64,000 nt of DNA from Nesterenkonia xinjiangensis (GTDB taxonomy: Bacteria > Actinomycetota > Actinomycetes > Actinomycetales > Micrococcaceae), in NCBI RefSeq assembly GCF_013410745.1, contig NZ_JACCFY010000001.1, positions 558,001-622,000 of the forward strand. The letters are read 5' to 3'. Under the pieces are notes generated by a model. That model was not told where the DNA came from and made no database searches. It saw nothing but the letters and a program-made list of their open reading frames with translations. Every line of letters starts with the position of its first letter. Position 1 is the first letter of the stretch. Shown here piece by piece: positions 9,134-17,815 of the stretch. A program made the position numbers and the translations under genes.

Positions 9134-12100
9134 GTGCACGACGACGTCTCACTGACCCTCGGACGAGTCCGCCGCGTCCTGACCGAGCGCATCCGCCCAG
9201 CCGTCCATGGTCCCCGCCTGCCGATGGAGGTCCGGTCGCATCGGCTGCCGGGTGAGCCCGTGCCGCCCGACCAGGGTCTCGGGCTCGAGCATGACCCCTA
9301 TGAGGTCGGCACCCCCTGGGGCCCGGCCTGGTCCACCACCTGGTTCCGTCTGAGGGGCGAGATCCCCCAGCAGTGGGCCGGCCAGCCGGTGGAAGCCCTC
9401 ATCGATCTCGGCTTCGACGTCAACATGCCCGGATTCCAGTGCGAGGCCCTGGTCTACCTGCCTGACGGCACTCCGGTGAAGTCGCTCAACCCGCGCAATC
9501 AGTGGGTGCGGGTCTCCGATGCCGCCGTCGGCGGAGAAGCGGTGGAGCTCCACCTGGAGGCCGCCGCGAACCCGGTGCTGCTGGACTATCACCCATTCCT
9601 GCCCACTCAGGAGGGCGATGTGCAGACCAGCTCTCCGAAGCCCCTCTACACCACACGACACATGGACCTCGCAGTCTTCCACCCGGAGGTCTTCGAGCTG
9701 GCGAGCGACCTCACGGTGCTCCTCGAGCTGGTGGAGCAGCTGCCGGAAGGAGCCCGTCGGGGACGGATCCTGACCGCTCTCGACGCCGCACTGGACCAGG
9801 TCGACCTGCAGCGCATCCCTGAGACCGCCTCCGCAGGACGAGCTGAGCTGGTCGAGGTGCTGCAGGCTCCCGCCTCGGCGAGCGCGCACACGATCTCGGC
9901 GATCGGGCATGCCCACATCGACTCCGCCTGGCTGTGGCCGGTGCGCGAGACCATCCGCAAGGTGGCCCGGACGAGCTCGTCGATGACGGAGCTGATCGAC
10001 GCGACCGACGACTTCCTCTACGGAATGTCCTCGGCCCAGCAGTACGCCTGGCTCAAGGAGCACCGGCCGGAGGTCTTCACCCAGGTGAAGCAGGCCGTGC
10101 AGGAGGGCCGCTTCGTGCCGCTGGGCGGCATGTGGGTGGAGTCGGACACCACCATGCCCTCCGGGGAGTCCCTGGTCCGACAATTTCTCCACGGACAGCG
10201 GTTCTTCGAGTCCGAGTTCGGGATCCGCTGCCGTGGTGTGTGGCTGCCGGACTCCTTCGGCTACTCCCCCGCCCTCCCGCAGCTGATGCGCCGGGCCGGG
10301 TTCGAGTGGTTCTTCACACAGAAGATCTCCTGGAACCAGGTCAACAGGTTCCCGCATCACAGCTTCGACTGGGAGGGGATCGACGGGTCCCGGGTCTTCA
10401 CCCATTTCCCACCCATGGACACCTACAACGCCCAGCTCTCCGGGGAGGAGCTGGCGCGTGCTGACCGCCAGTTCCAGGAGCACCGCACCTCCACGAGCTC
10501 GGTGGCGCCCACCGGATGGGGAGACGGCGGAGGCGGCACCACCCGGGAGATGGTCGCGGCCGCGCGCAGGGTGGCCGACCTGGAGGGCAGTCCGAAGGTC
10601 CGCTGGGAGCACCCGGATGACTTCTTCTCCCGCGCCAGGTCCGAGCTGCCCGAGCCGCCGGTCTGGGTCGGTGAGCTGTACCTCGAGCTCCACCGGGCCA
10701 CGCTGACCAGCCAGCACGGCACCAAGCGCGGCAATCGCCGCACCGAGCACCTGCTGGTGGCCGCCGAGCTGTGGTCGACGCTGGCGGCCGTGCGGACCGG
10801 CGCGGACTACCCGTATGAGGCACTGGAGACGCTGTGGGAGACGGTGCTGCTGCACCAGTTCCACGACATCCTGCCGGGCACCTCGATCGCCTGGGTCCAC
10901 CGCGAGGCTGTGGAGACGTACGCCAGGGTGGAGGACGAGGCCCGCAAGATCATCGACGGCGCCCTGGATATGCTCGCCGGCAGCGGCACGGATCACCTGG
11001 TGGCCAACGCCGCCCCGGCGCCGGCCCGGCTGCACGGCATCGAGCTGCCAGCCGACACCCTGACGGCCCCGGGATCCGCCTCTGCGCCGGCCGTGGAGCT
11101 TCGCCGCGACGGTGAGGGCCTGCTGCTGGAGAACTCCCTGGTGAGGATCCGCCTCGACGACGCCGGGCACGTGGTCTCCGCCGTGGAGCTGGCCACCGGA
11201 CGGGAGGCGATCGTGGCCGGTGAGCGCGCCAACGTGCTTCGTCTGCACCAGGACTTCCCCAACATGTGGGACGCCTGGGACGTGGACCGCTTCTATCGCA
11301 ACACCGTGGAGGTCATCGACGGCGTCGACGAGCTGACCGCTGAGGTCGACGCCGCCGGTGCTGCGGTGGTCACGGTCACCCGTTCCTTCGGCAGCTCGAC
11401 GGTCACCCAGCGGCTCACCCTGGAGCCGGAGAGTCGGATGCTGCGCATCGAGCAGGAGACCGACTGGCACGAGGCGGAGAAGTTCCTCAAAGCGGTGTTC
11501 CCCCTCCAGGTCTGGGCCACCGAGACGATCGCCGAGACGCAGTTCGGCGTCCAGCGGCGTCCGACCCACACCAACACCAGCTGGGAGGCGGCGAAGTTCG
11601 AGACCTCCATGCACCGGTTCGTGCTGGTCGAGGAGGAGGACTTCGGCGTCGCACTGGTCAACGACTCCATCTACGGGTTCGACGTCACCCGCGATGCCGA
11701 CGGTGAGGTCACCACCACAGTGGGGCTCTCGCTGCTGCGCGCGCCCCGATTCCCCGACCCGGAGACGGACCAGGGCCTTCAGCACCACTGCCTCGGGCTG
11801 GTCGTCGGCGCCGATGTGGCGTCCGCGACCGCCGAGGCGTCCGCACTGAACACCCCGCCGGTGGAGATCGCCGGCGATGCACAGACCGCAGCTCGGCTGG
11901 GCCGCCCCCTGGTCCAAGTTGAGGGCCCAGCCGTGCTGCGGTCCGTGGTGAAGCTGGCCGCCGACAGATCCGGCGATGTGGTGCTGCGTGTCTACGAGCC
12001 CGCCGGCCGGCGCAGCCGGGCCCAGGTCACCCTGGATCCCGTGCTGGACGCCGAGGGAGCGCGCGCCGTCTCTCTTCTCGAGGAGGAGACCGATGACGCC

Positions 12101-12190
12101 CCGGAGCTCACCGTGGACTCCCAGGCAGGGCGACTGAGCTGGCCGATCAGACCGTTCGAGGTGACCACGGTGCGCATTCCGCAGGCCTGA
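9134..12190 (+). CDS. GH38 alpha-mannosidase
   Basis: The protein has 1018 residues, full length for the family, with a GTG start 3 bp after the GH5 stop. The zinc site and catalytic residues are visible: HAHID (His259, His261, Asp263 region) and the nucleophile Asp373 in WLPDSFGY, with LHQFHDILPGTSI giving the later His ligand. An N-terminal jelly-roll region (about 60-190), the three-helix middle domain and the C-terminal beta-sandwich follow in the normal order. No signal peptide is present. It removes alpha-linked mannose from imported oligosaccharides in the cytoplasm. With the adjacent beta-mannosidase it could convert a branched mannoside to free mannose and a reducing-end sugar. It is the last gene of the operon, before a strong hairpin. 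Confidence 0.93.
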   Translation: MHDDVSLTLGRVRRVLTERIRPAVHGPRLPMEVRSHRLPGEPVPPDQGLGLEHDPYEVGTPWGPAWSTTWFRLRGEIPQQWAGQPVEALIDLGFDVNMPGFQCEALVYLPDGTPVKSLNPRNQWVRVSDAAVGGEAVELHLEAAANPVLLDYHPFLPTQEGDVQTSSPKPLYTTRHMDLAVFHPEVFELASDLTVLLELVEQLPEGARRGRILTALDAALDQVDLQRIPETASAGRAELVEVLQAPASASAHTISAIGHAHIDSAWLWPVRETIRKVARTSSSMTELIDATDDFLYGMSSAQQYAWLKEHRPEVFTQVKQAVQEGRFVPLGGMWVESDTTMPSGESLVRQFLHGQRFFESEFGIRCRGVWLPDSFGYSPALPQLMRRAGFEWFFTQKISWNQVNRFPHHSFDWEGIDGSRVFTHFPPMDTYNAQLSGEELARADRQFQEHRTSTSSVAPTGWGDGGGGTTREMVAAARRVADLEGSPKVRWEHPDDFFSRARSELPEPPVWVGELYLELHRATLTSQHGTKRGNRRTEHLLVAAELWSTLAAVRTGADYPYEALETLWETVLLHQFHDILPGTSIAWVHREAVETYARVEDEARKIIDGALDMLAGSGTDHLVANAAPAPARLHGIELPADTLTAPGSASAPAVELRRDGEGLLLENSLVRIRLDDAGHVVSAVELATGREAIVAGERANVLRLHQDFPNMWDAWDVDRFYRNTVEVIDGVDELTAEVDAAGAAVVTVTRSFGSSTVTQRLTLEPESRMLRIEQETDWHEAEKFLKAVFPLQVWATETIAETQFGVQRRPTHTNTSWEAAKFETSMHRFVLVEEEDFGVALVNDSIYGFDVTRDADGEVTTTVGLSLLRAPRFPDPETDQGLQHHCLGLVVGADVASATAEASALNTPPVEIAGDAQTAARLGRPLVQVEGPAVLRSVVKLAADRSGDVVLRVYEPAGRRSRAQVTLDPVLDAEGARAVSLLEEETDDAPELTVDSQAGRLSWPIRPFEVTTVRIPQA

Positions 12191-12201
12191 TGCCCGCCAG
12201 A

Positions 12202-12244
12202 CGACGGGAGCCCCTCCACCGTCAGGGTGGAGGGGCTCCCGTCG
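12202..12244. terminator. Bidirectional hairpin terminator between GH38 and the second binding protein
   Basis: CGACGGGAGCCCCTCCACC (12202-12220) and its exact reverse complement (12226-12244) form a 19-bp perfect stem with a 5-nt loop. It sits between convergent genes, 11 bp after the GH38 stop and 11 bp after the binding-protein stop. There is no U tract on either side, which is common in high-GC actinobacteria. Confidence 0.85.
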
Positions 12245-12255
12245 CTGCGAGGTGG

Positions 12256-13566
12256 TCAGCTGATCGCGTCCTCGATCTCGCCGTGCATCCGTTCGGCGGC
12301 CTCCTCGGCGGTGACGCGGCCGAAGAAGAACTCGTCCTCGTACCGGATGACGATGTCCTGCACCGCGCCGTAGCCTTCGGGCGCCAGAGGCGGGGAGTCC
12401 GCGACGACGTCCTCGAGGCTCTCGGAGAACTCCACGATCCGAGACTCGACACCGTCGAGGTCGTCGCGGATCTGATCCCGGATCGAGGCGTTGCCGGGGA
12501 TGCCGCGCTCGATCTGCTGCAGCTCACCGGCACGCTCATCGTTGACCAGGAAGTCCACGAACAGCTGGGCCTCCTCTGGGTGGTCGCTGCCCGAGGCCAC
12601 GGAGTAGAACATCGAGGCCTTGTAGTACATGTAGGCGTCGGAGGCGTCCCCGGTGAGGCTGGGCATCATCAGCGGCTCGAGGTCGATCTCCTCGTTGCCG
12701 GAGAGCGCCACGAGCATGGCGTCCCAGGCGGGGAACATCGCTCCCTCCCCGGTGGCCAGCAGGGTCTGTTCGCGGGCGATGCCGCGCTGCTCGGCCATCT
12801 CGGCCGCATCGGGGAAGGCCCCGGCCTCGTCGAACTCGCCGAGCATCTCGAAGTAGCCGACAGCGTCCTCCGGCTCCCAGGCCAGCTGCCCCTCGTCGTC
12901 CACCATGCTGACCCCGTGGGTCTGCCGCAGCCAGGTCTCCAGACCGGCGGAGTCGAAGGAGCCGGACTGTCCGTAGGCGTCGGTGTTCTCCGAGACCCCG
13001 ACGGCGAGGTCCTTCAGATCGTCCCAGGTCCAGGTGGAGTCATCGGGCATCTCCAGCCCCGCCTCCTCGATCAGCTCCGGGTTGACCGCGAAGGTCAGTG
13101 CGGTCTGACCCACCGGCATCGCGTAGAGCTCGCCGTCGAGGGTGCCGGTGTCCATCAGCTCATCAGTGAACTCGCTGGTGTCGATGTCCTCAAGCGGCAG
13201 CAGGATGCCGCTCTCGATGTATTCGCGCAGGTACACCAGGTCCATCTGGATGATGTCGGGAGTGTCACCGGCCGCGGTCTGAGTGGCCAGCTGATCCCAG
13301 TAGCCGTCCCATTCACCGTACCGGTGGTCGATGGTGATGTGCGGGTGCTCCTCCTCGAAGATCTCGATGATCTCCTGGGTGTACTGGTGACGCACGTCCC
13401 CGCCCCACCAGCTGAAGGTCAACGTGACGTCGCCCTCGTCGTCGCCCCCGTTCCCGCAGGCGGTGGCGGCCAGACCGACGATCGCCAGGCCCGCACCTGC
13501 CTTCATCCATCGTCTCCGGCGAGCGCTCGGGGGCACGTGCCTCGGAGTTGTCAGTGTGCTGCTCAT
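12256..13566 (-). CDS. Orphan sugar-binding lipoprotein (SBP family 1)
   Basis: The protein has 436 residues from the ATG at 13566, chosen because GAGGAG lies upstream and a twin-basic leader (RRRRWMK) with lipobox LAATAC follows; the frame is open further upstream but that sequence overlaps the cupin gene. The solute-binding fold shows as FSWWGGDVRHQYTQEIIEIF and DTPDIIQMDLVYLREYI. It is the last gene of a four-gene operon (oxidoreductase, DUF6807, cupin, SBP) and has no permeases of its own. It may feed the permeases at 5877-7753. The mature protein is strongly acidic. The ligand is unknown. Confidence 0.9.
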   Translation of the reverse strand: MSSTLTTPRHVPPSARRRRWMKAGAGLAIVGLAATACGNGGDDEGDVTLTFSWWGGDVRHQYTQEIIEIFEEEHPHITIDHRYGEWDGYWDQLATQTAAGDTPDIIQMDLVYLREYIESGILLPLEDIDTSEFTDELMDTGTLDGELYAMPVGQTALTFAVNPELIEEAGLEMPDDSTWTWDDLKDLAVGVSENTDAYGQSGSFDSAGLETWLRQTHGVSMVDDEGQLAWEPEDAVGYFEMLGEFDEAGAFPDAAEMAEQRGIAREQTLLATGEGAMFPAWDAMLVALSGNEEIDLEPLMMPSLTGDASDAYMYYKASMFYSVASGSDHPEEAQLFVDFLVNDERAGELQQIERGIPGNASIRDQIRDDLDGVESRIVEFSESLEDVVADSPPLAPEGYGAVQDIVIRYEDEFFFGRVTAEEAAERMHGEIEDAIS

Positions 13567-13579
13567 GGGGTGCTCCTCA

Positions 13580-14365
13580 TCATCGGGGGCTCTGCCGGTC
13601 CAATAGGGTCTCGGGAGCGCTCCAGACCTGGAGCCGCCCGCACATGCCGAACAGCCGCGGCTCGGGTCTGGGTGCCCCACGGATCACGGAGGCTTCGCTG
13701 AGATGGGCACCGTCGCCTGCCGCCAGCGCGTCCATCTGGGCCCGCGTGCGCTCGGTCTCGGCCTCCACCGTGGCGGCCCAGATCCTCCGCCACTCGTCGA
13801 GGCGCGGCCGGACCAGCTCGACGGCGCGGGCATGAAGCCGCTGCAGCGCAGCAGGTCCCTCACGCTCGACGTCGGCCAGCAGCGTTCGGTAGCCCTCGAT
13901 CGCCAGATCTCTGCGCGTGCGCGCCGCCTCGGCCCGGGCCTGCTCGTCACCCTCGGACGGCAGCGCGACGGCCCGGCGGTACCGCTCGGGGTCGGCGAGG
14001 ATCTCGTCCGGGAAGGTCATCACGGCATCACCGGCCTCCGGGAGCCCGGCGTTCTGCATGATCACGGAGAGCTCCAGGCCCGCATGGTTGACCAGACGGT
14101 GCACCGTGCCGGGGGTGAACCACAGCAGCGAGCCCTTCTCCAGGTCGTCCCGGGCGGCACCAGCGGAGCTGAGCGTGTGGACCTCACCGCGCCCGGCCGT
14201 GACCACGTAGGCCTCGGTGGAGAGCGTGTGCAGGTGCGGCGTCCCGCCGTGCAACCCGTCCGGGGTGTCCCAGTCATAGACGCACAGGTCGCTGACCGAG
14301 GTCCCGCCGGGGAAGTCCGGGAGAGAGCGCAAAGGCTTCGCAGGGCTCTGATGCGCGGCGCTCAC
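13580..14365 (-). CDS. Cupin-domain protein of the oxidoreductase operon
   Basis: The protein has 261 residues from a GTG start that overlaps the stop of the upstream DUF6807 gene by 4 nt (GTGA). A single cupin barrel covers about residues 25-115; HLHTLSTEAYVVTAGRGEVHTL and LLWFTPGTVHRLVN hold the usual metal-binding His/Glu positions. A helical, charged C-terminal half (about 130-235) has no assignment I recognise. Cupins in such operons are often sugar isomerases, lactonases or sensors, but the sequence does not decide among these. It is 13 bp upstream of the binding-protein start, so it is transcribed with it. Confidence 0.7.
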   Translation of the reverse strand: MSAAHQSPAKPLRSLPDFPGGTSVSDLCVYDWDTPDGLHGGTPHLHTLSTEAYVVTAGRGEVHTLSSAGAARDDLEKGSLLWFTPGTVHRLVNHAGLELSVIMQNAGLPEAGDAVMTFPDEILADPERYRRAVALPSEGDEQARAEAARTRRDLAIEGYRTLLADVEREGPAALQRLHARAVELVRPRLDEWRRIWAATVEAETERTRAQMDALAAGDGAHLSEASVIRGAPRPEPRLFGMCGRLQVWSAPETLLDRQSPR

Positions 14366-15312
14366 CAGGCGAACTCCCTGCCCAGCTCGTCCAGCTCCGC
14401 ACGGGAACAGACCTTGGCGATGAACACGAACCGGTGGCCCAGCCGCAGCCGACCCTCATGGGGCAGGTGGATCTCCTGATCAAAAGCCGGGGACTGGCTG
14501 GTCACCGTGAAGATCCCGGTGCGGGTGAACCACTTGATCGGAGGCAGCTCAGCGTCCTGGGACTCCGAGGCCCCGGCGAAGGCCATCACGGTCCCACCGC
14601 CGTCGATCTCGTCATGTGCGGAGGAGAAGGCGACCCAGTCCGCCACCGCACCCATGGTGTTCTCCTCACCCTCGGCACCTGCGGAGTTGACGACGTCGCA
14701 TCCGGTCCAGGAGCGCGGGCCGCGCCAGAACCAGCCGGTGTATCCGGCGTTGGGCCGGCCGGCCGTGGTCGGGCTCCCCATCGGCAGGGTGCGCCCGCTG
14801 ACGTTGGTCAGCTCCGTGGTCAGATCGATGGCCCAGAGGCCCTGCCCGGGGCCGAAGCGGTCAGCGTCCAGGGAGTGGATCCGCTGGACGCGGTGCTCGT
14901 CGAACCAGTGTTCTCCGCGGGAGGTGAACCACTCCAGGGATTCGTCGAACACGACCTCCTCGCCACCCTGCGGCGCTGAGGCGAATCCGGTGTGCTTCAT
15001 CGTGCCGAGGTTGTCCCGCATCTGGTAGCCGGATTCGGTGGAGAAGGTCGGCCCGCCCCAGAAGTTCTGGTCAGCCACATGGGACCAGGTGAACTGCAGG
15101 CCGGTGTGCCAGCGGTGATCCCAGGGGCGGCGGACCGCGGCGGGACCGCCGTCAGTGAAGCGCAGCGGGTAGAGGTAGGGCTTCGGGGCCTCCTCCTGCG
15201 GTGAGTCCGGGTGGATCACATAGCGCAGGATCTCGGTGCCGCCGGCGTCGACGGAGACGGCGTCCTGCTCGGTGCGGACGTCGAAGCGGGTGGTGACTGC
15301 CGTGGTGGTCAC
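14362..15312 (-). CDS. DUF6807 / PmoA-like family protein
   Basis: The protein has 316 residues from a GTG start inside the stop of the upstream oxidoreductase gene (GTGA overlap). It has the family features YLYPLRF near residue 47, DHRWHTGLQF with paired histidines, WGGPTF, and a late MAFAGASES segment. The family (Pfam PF14100-like) is named after methane oxygenase PmoA but is not a methane enzyme; members sit beside Gfo/Idh/MocA dehydrogenases in sugar gene clusters and their biochemistry is not settled. Here it is sandwiched between such a dehydrogenase and a cupin, consistent with a role in handling an unusual sugar or glycoside. No signal peptide is present. Confidence 0.75.
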   Translation of the reverse strand: MTTTAVTTRFDVRTEQDAVSVDAGGTEILRYVIHPDSPQEEAPKPYLYPLRFTDGGPAAVRRPWDHRWHTGLQFTWSHVADQNFWGGPTFSTESGYQMRDNLGTMKHTGFASAPQGGEEVVFDESLEWFTSRGEHWFDEHRVQRIHSLDADRFGPGQGLWAIDLTTELTNVSGRTLPMGSPTTAGRPNAGYTGWFWRGPRSWTGCDVVNSAGAEGEENTMGAVADWVAFSSAHDEIDGGGTVMAFAGASESQDAELPPIKWFTRTGIFTVTSQSPAFDQEIHLPHEGRLRLGHRFVFIAKVCSRAELDELGREFAW

Positions 15313-16445
15313 TGGACGGTCTCCTTGCTGACAGCGGTGTTCTCCGCGCTGCCGTAGATGAATGCGGGGTCGTGCATGCCGGTGTAGTAGGTGCCCGTCG
15401 CGGCGAGCTGGTCGCGTGCGACGGTCCGGCCTGTCTCGGCGGACTCGTAGAGGGCTGCGATGAACTCCAGCACCCGACGGCCGTCATCGCCGGAGGCGCG
15501 TGGTCGGACCCCCGCCGCCATGGCGTCGAGCAGCTCGGCGAGCTGCTGCTTGTGCGATGAGGGGATGTTCTCCTGCGGCACCCAGCCGGTGGCCGCCTCG
15601 TCCCCGGCACGGTGCGGGGCCGGGGTCCAGGTCCAGGAGCTGTTGTCATAGCCGTAGAGGTGCTCGACCTCCACCGTGGCGTCCTGGAAGTCGAAGCGCA
15701 GGTAGGAGACCTCGCGTGGGGAGAGGACGCTGTTGACGATGGAGGCCATCGCGCCGTTGGCGAAGCGCACCGTGGCCATGGAGACGTCCTCAGTCTCGAC
15801 GTCGCGGTCCAGCGCGTCGGCGACGGCGGTGACCTCAGTCCAGTCGCCGAGGATCTCGAAGAGCAGGTCCATCTGGTGGATCCCGTGGCCCATCGCCGGC
15901 CCTCCGCCCTCGGTGGCCCATTTCCCGCGCCACGGCACCTCGTAGTAGCCGTGGGTGCGGTACCAGAGCGTGTGGCAGACCGCCACGAGGGGGCGCCCGA
16001 GGGTGTTGTCCCGGACCTGCTGCTTGAGCTGCTGGGCTCCGGATCCGAAGCGGTGCTGGAAGACGTACGAGGCGAAGGGCCCCTGCGCGCCCTCATGGGC
16101 GGCGACCTCGTCGTACTCGGCGAGCGTGAGCACCGGAGGCTTCTCGCACCATACCCAGGCGCCGGCCTTGAGCCCTTTGATGAGTCCTTCCTTATGGGCC
16201 ACCGGAGGGGTGCACAAGATCAGCAGGTCGGGCTCCTCGACCGCGAGCATGGAGTCCACGTCGGTGTGGCGGCCTGGGATCCCCCACTCGTCGGCGACGG
16301 CGGCCACCCGGTCGGCGTCGACATCGGCGATGGCGACCACCTCCACGCGGTCCTCGTGGGCCTTCAGCGTCGGCAGGTGCGCCCCGCTGGCGATCCCTCC
16401 GGCGCCGACGACGGCGGCACGGATGCGGGCGGAAGAGGCTGTCAT
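15309..16445 (-). CDS. Gfo/Idh/MocA-family NAD(P)-dependent oxidoreductase
   Basis: The protein has 378 residues. An N-terminal Rossmann fold (AAVVGAGGIASGAHLPTL, residues about 9-26) is followed by the conserved CEKPP motif (near 100) and the GHGIHQMDL region of the C-terminal alpha/beta domain, whose His/Asp contribute to catalysis in the family. Enzymes of this family oxidise or reduce sugar hydroxyls, for example in inositol or 3-keto-glycoside pathways. It is the first gene of the operon that continues with DUF6807, cupin and binding protein; AGGAGCC precedes the ATG. It is divergent from a LacI regulator. The substrate is unknown. Confidence 0.9.
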   Translation of the reverse strand: MTASSARIRAAVVGAGGIASGAHLPTLKAHEDRVEVVAIADVDADRVAAVADEWGIPGRHTDVDSMLAVEEPDLLILCTPPVAHKEGLIKGLKAGAWVWCEKPPVLTLAEYDEVAAHEGAQGPFASYVFQHRFGSGAQQLKQQVRDNTLGRPLVAVCHTLWYRTHGYYEVPWRGKWATEGGGPAMGHGIHQMDLLFEILGDWTEVTAVADALDRDVETEDVSMATVRFANGAMASIVNSVLSPREVSYLRFDFQDATVEVEHLYGYDNSSWTWTPAPHRAGDEAATGWVPQENIPSSHKQQLAELLDAMAAGVRPRASGDDGRRVLEFIAALYESAETGRTVARDQLAATGTYYTGMHDPAFIYGSAENTAVSKETVQ

Positions 16446-16486
16446 GGAAGGGCTCCTGGAAGTCGAGGGGCGATCTGCGCGTCAAT

Positions 16487-16546
16487 GTGATCGATCACTA
16501 TTCGGCGTCGGACACGAGCCTAAGGAGCCGATGGATATGCTGTCAA
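16487..16546 (-). promoter_or_regulatory. Promoter and palindromic operator of the oxidoreductase operon
   Basis: On the minus strand TTGACA (16546-16541), an 18-nt spacer and TAGGCT (16522-16517) form a promoter reading toward the oxidoreductase. Just downstream, GTGATCGATCAC (16487-16498) is a perfect 12-bp palindrome with the central CG typical of LacI-family operators, placed about 20 bases into the transcript. The divergent LacI gene (16666) is the obvious candidate for binding it. Confidence 0.6.
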
Positions 16547-16665
16547 CACCCTGATGTTGCTCAGATCACCTCTTCCCGTCGTCCTGGGCGCCCTGTCGCC
16601 CGGAACGGCGGGCGCTGACAGACTGGAGGAGATCAGCTCCACCCGACCCGACCAGAGGTGACCAC

Positions 16666-17697
16666 GTGGCGTCCCATCCCACATCCGAGGCGCGGCCGGC
16701 ACGCGCGGCGACGATCCACGAGGTCGCCCGGCGCGCCGGGGTGTCTCATCAGACCGTCTCGCGATTTCTGCGCGGGCTGGGTCCGTTCCGCCCGGACACG
16801 GTGACCCGCGTGGAGGCTGCGATCAAGGAGCTCGACTACCGGCCCAACATGATCGCCCGATCCATGCGCACCCGGCAGACCGGGGTGCTCACCGCCCTGC
16901 TCCCCTCCCCCGTGACCCAGATGCCGACCCCGATGCTCGCCGCGGCGGCCGAGGCCGCCCATGCCGCGGGCTACTTCATGGAGATCGCCGTCGTGGAGGG
17001 CCCCGCGGAGGCCCGCAGCCGCCGCGCCCGGGAGCTCATGGGCTCCGGGCGTGTGGAAGGGGTGCTCTCCCTGGCCGGCCTGCCGGACATGGACGACCAG
17101 CCGAAGACCGCCACCTCAGGGGCACTGACGATCATCGAGCAGTTCGATGATGACCTGCGCGGACTGGGCGGACTGGCAGACGCCGGAGCGCTGCGCGAGA
17201 TCGTCCGCACCCTGGCCGACTGGGGACACCGCCGCTTCCTGCACATCCAGGGCCCCGAGGAATGGACCTCGGCTCGGGCCCGCCGTGAGGTCTACGAGCA
17301 GACCATCGCCGAGCGAGGACTCGAGTCCCACGGCGTGGTGGGAGGAGGCTGGTCGGCCGCCATCGGATATGAGTCCATCCGCGCGCTCGAGGACTCCTCC
17401 GGCGTGACGGCGGTGATCGCGGCCAACGACTTCGTGGCCATGGGAGCGATCCGCGCCGCTCACGAACGCGGCTGGCAGATGCCTCGAGATATGAGCGTGA
17501 CCGGCTGGGACGACATCGACGTGGGCCGGTACGCGACCCCCTCACTGTCCACGGTGACGGTGGACCGGGCGGGGCGGGGCCGCGGGGCGATGCGTCGGCT
17601 CATCGCCCTCGTCCGCGGCGAGGAGCCGCCGAGCAGCGCACCGGAGCCGAACCGCGTGGTGCTGCGCGAGTCCACCGGACCGGCGCCGCAGCGCTGA
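16666..17697 (+). CDS. LacI-family transcriptional regulator (second)
   Basis: The protein has 343 residues from a GTG start preceded by AGAGGTG. Its helix-turn-helix is TIHEVARRAGVSHQTVSRFL at about residues 16-35, followed by the hinge YRPNMIARSM and an effector-binding domain with the family ending (DDIDVGRYATPSLSTVTVDRAGRG). It is divergent from the Gfo/Idh/DUF6807/cupin/SBP operon, whose control region holds a perfect palindrome, so it most likely represses that operon until a sugar ligand appears. It is clearly different from the LacI protein at 3275-4303 in both recognition helix and effector domain, so the two operons probably respond to different signals. Confidence 0.9.
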   Translation: MASHPTSEARPARAATIHEVARRAGVSHQTVSRFLRGLGPFRPDTVTRVEAAIKELDYRPNMIARSMRTRQTGVLTALLPSPVTQMPTPMLAAAAEAAHAAGYFMEIAVVEGPAEARSRRARELMGSGRVEGVLSLAGLPDMDDQPKTATSGALTIIEQFDDDLRGLGGLADAGALREIVRTLADWGHRRFLHIQGPEEWTSARARREVYEQTIAERGLESHGVVGGGWSAAIGYESIRALEDSSGVTAVIAANDFVAMGAIRAAHERGWQMPRDMSVTGWDDIDVGRYATPSLSTVTVDRAGRGRGAMRRLIALVRGEEPPSSAPEPNRVVLRESTGPAPQR

Positions 17698-17815
17698 CCC
17701 GCCATCACGACCCGCGGCCCCTCCCGGTGTCATCGAGGGGTCGATATGAATGCCGCAGGCCCTCGATCTCGGCCTCGCAAGCGATCAGATCGACGATTCG
17801 ATGAGTCAAGGGCGG
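17698..17815. other. Intergenic stretch before the tRNA, with a weak hairpin
   Basis: No ORF of note is present. GGCCCCTC (17716-17723) pairs with GAGGGGTC (17735-17742), including one G-T pair, across an 11-nt loop and could terminate the LacI transcript. Nothing else is recognised; with the tRNA and its flank this makes up the 312 bp between the LacI and ndh genes. Confidence 0.4.

Noticed and set aside
9149-11917. 922-residue antisense frame over the GH38 gene
   Set aside because: Antisense shadow; GH38 is intact with catalytic residues, and the antisense product is compositionally abnormal.
12190-13701. 503-residue plus-strand frame opposite the orphan binding protein
   Set aside because: Shadow of the binding protein; no ribosome site or recognised domain.
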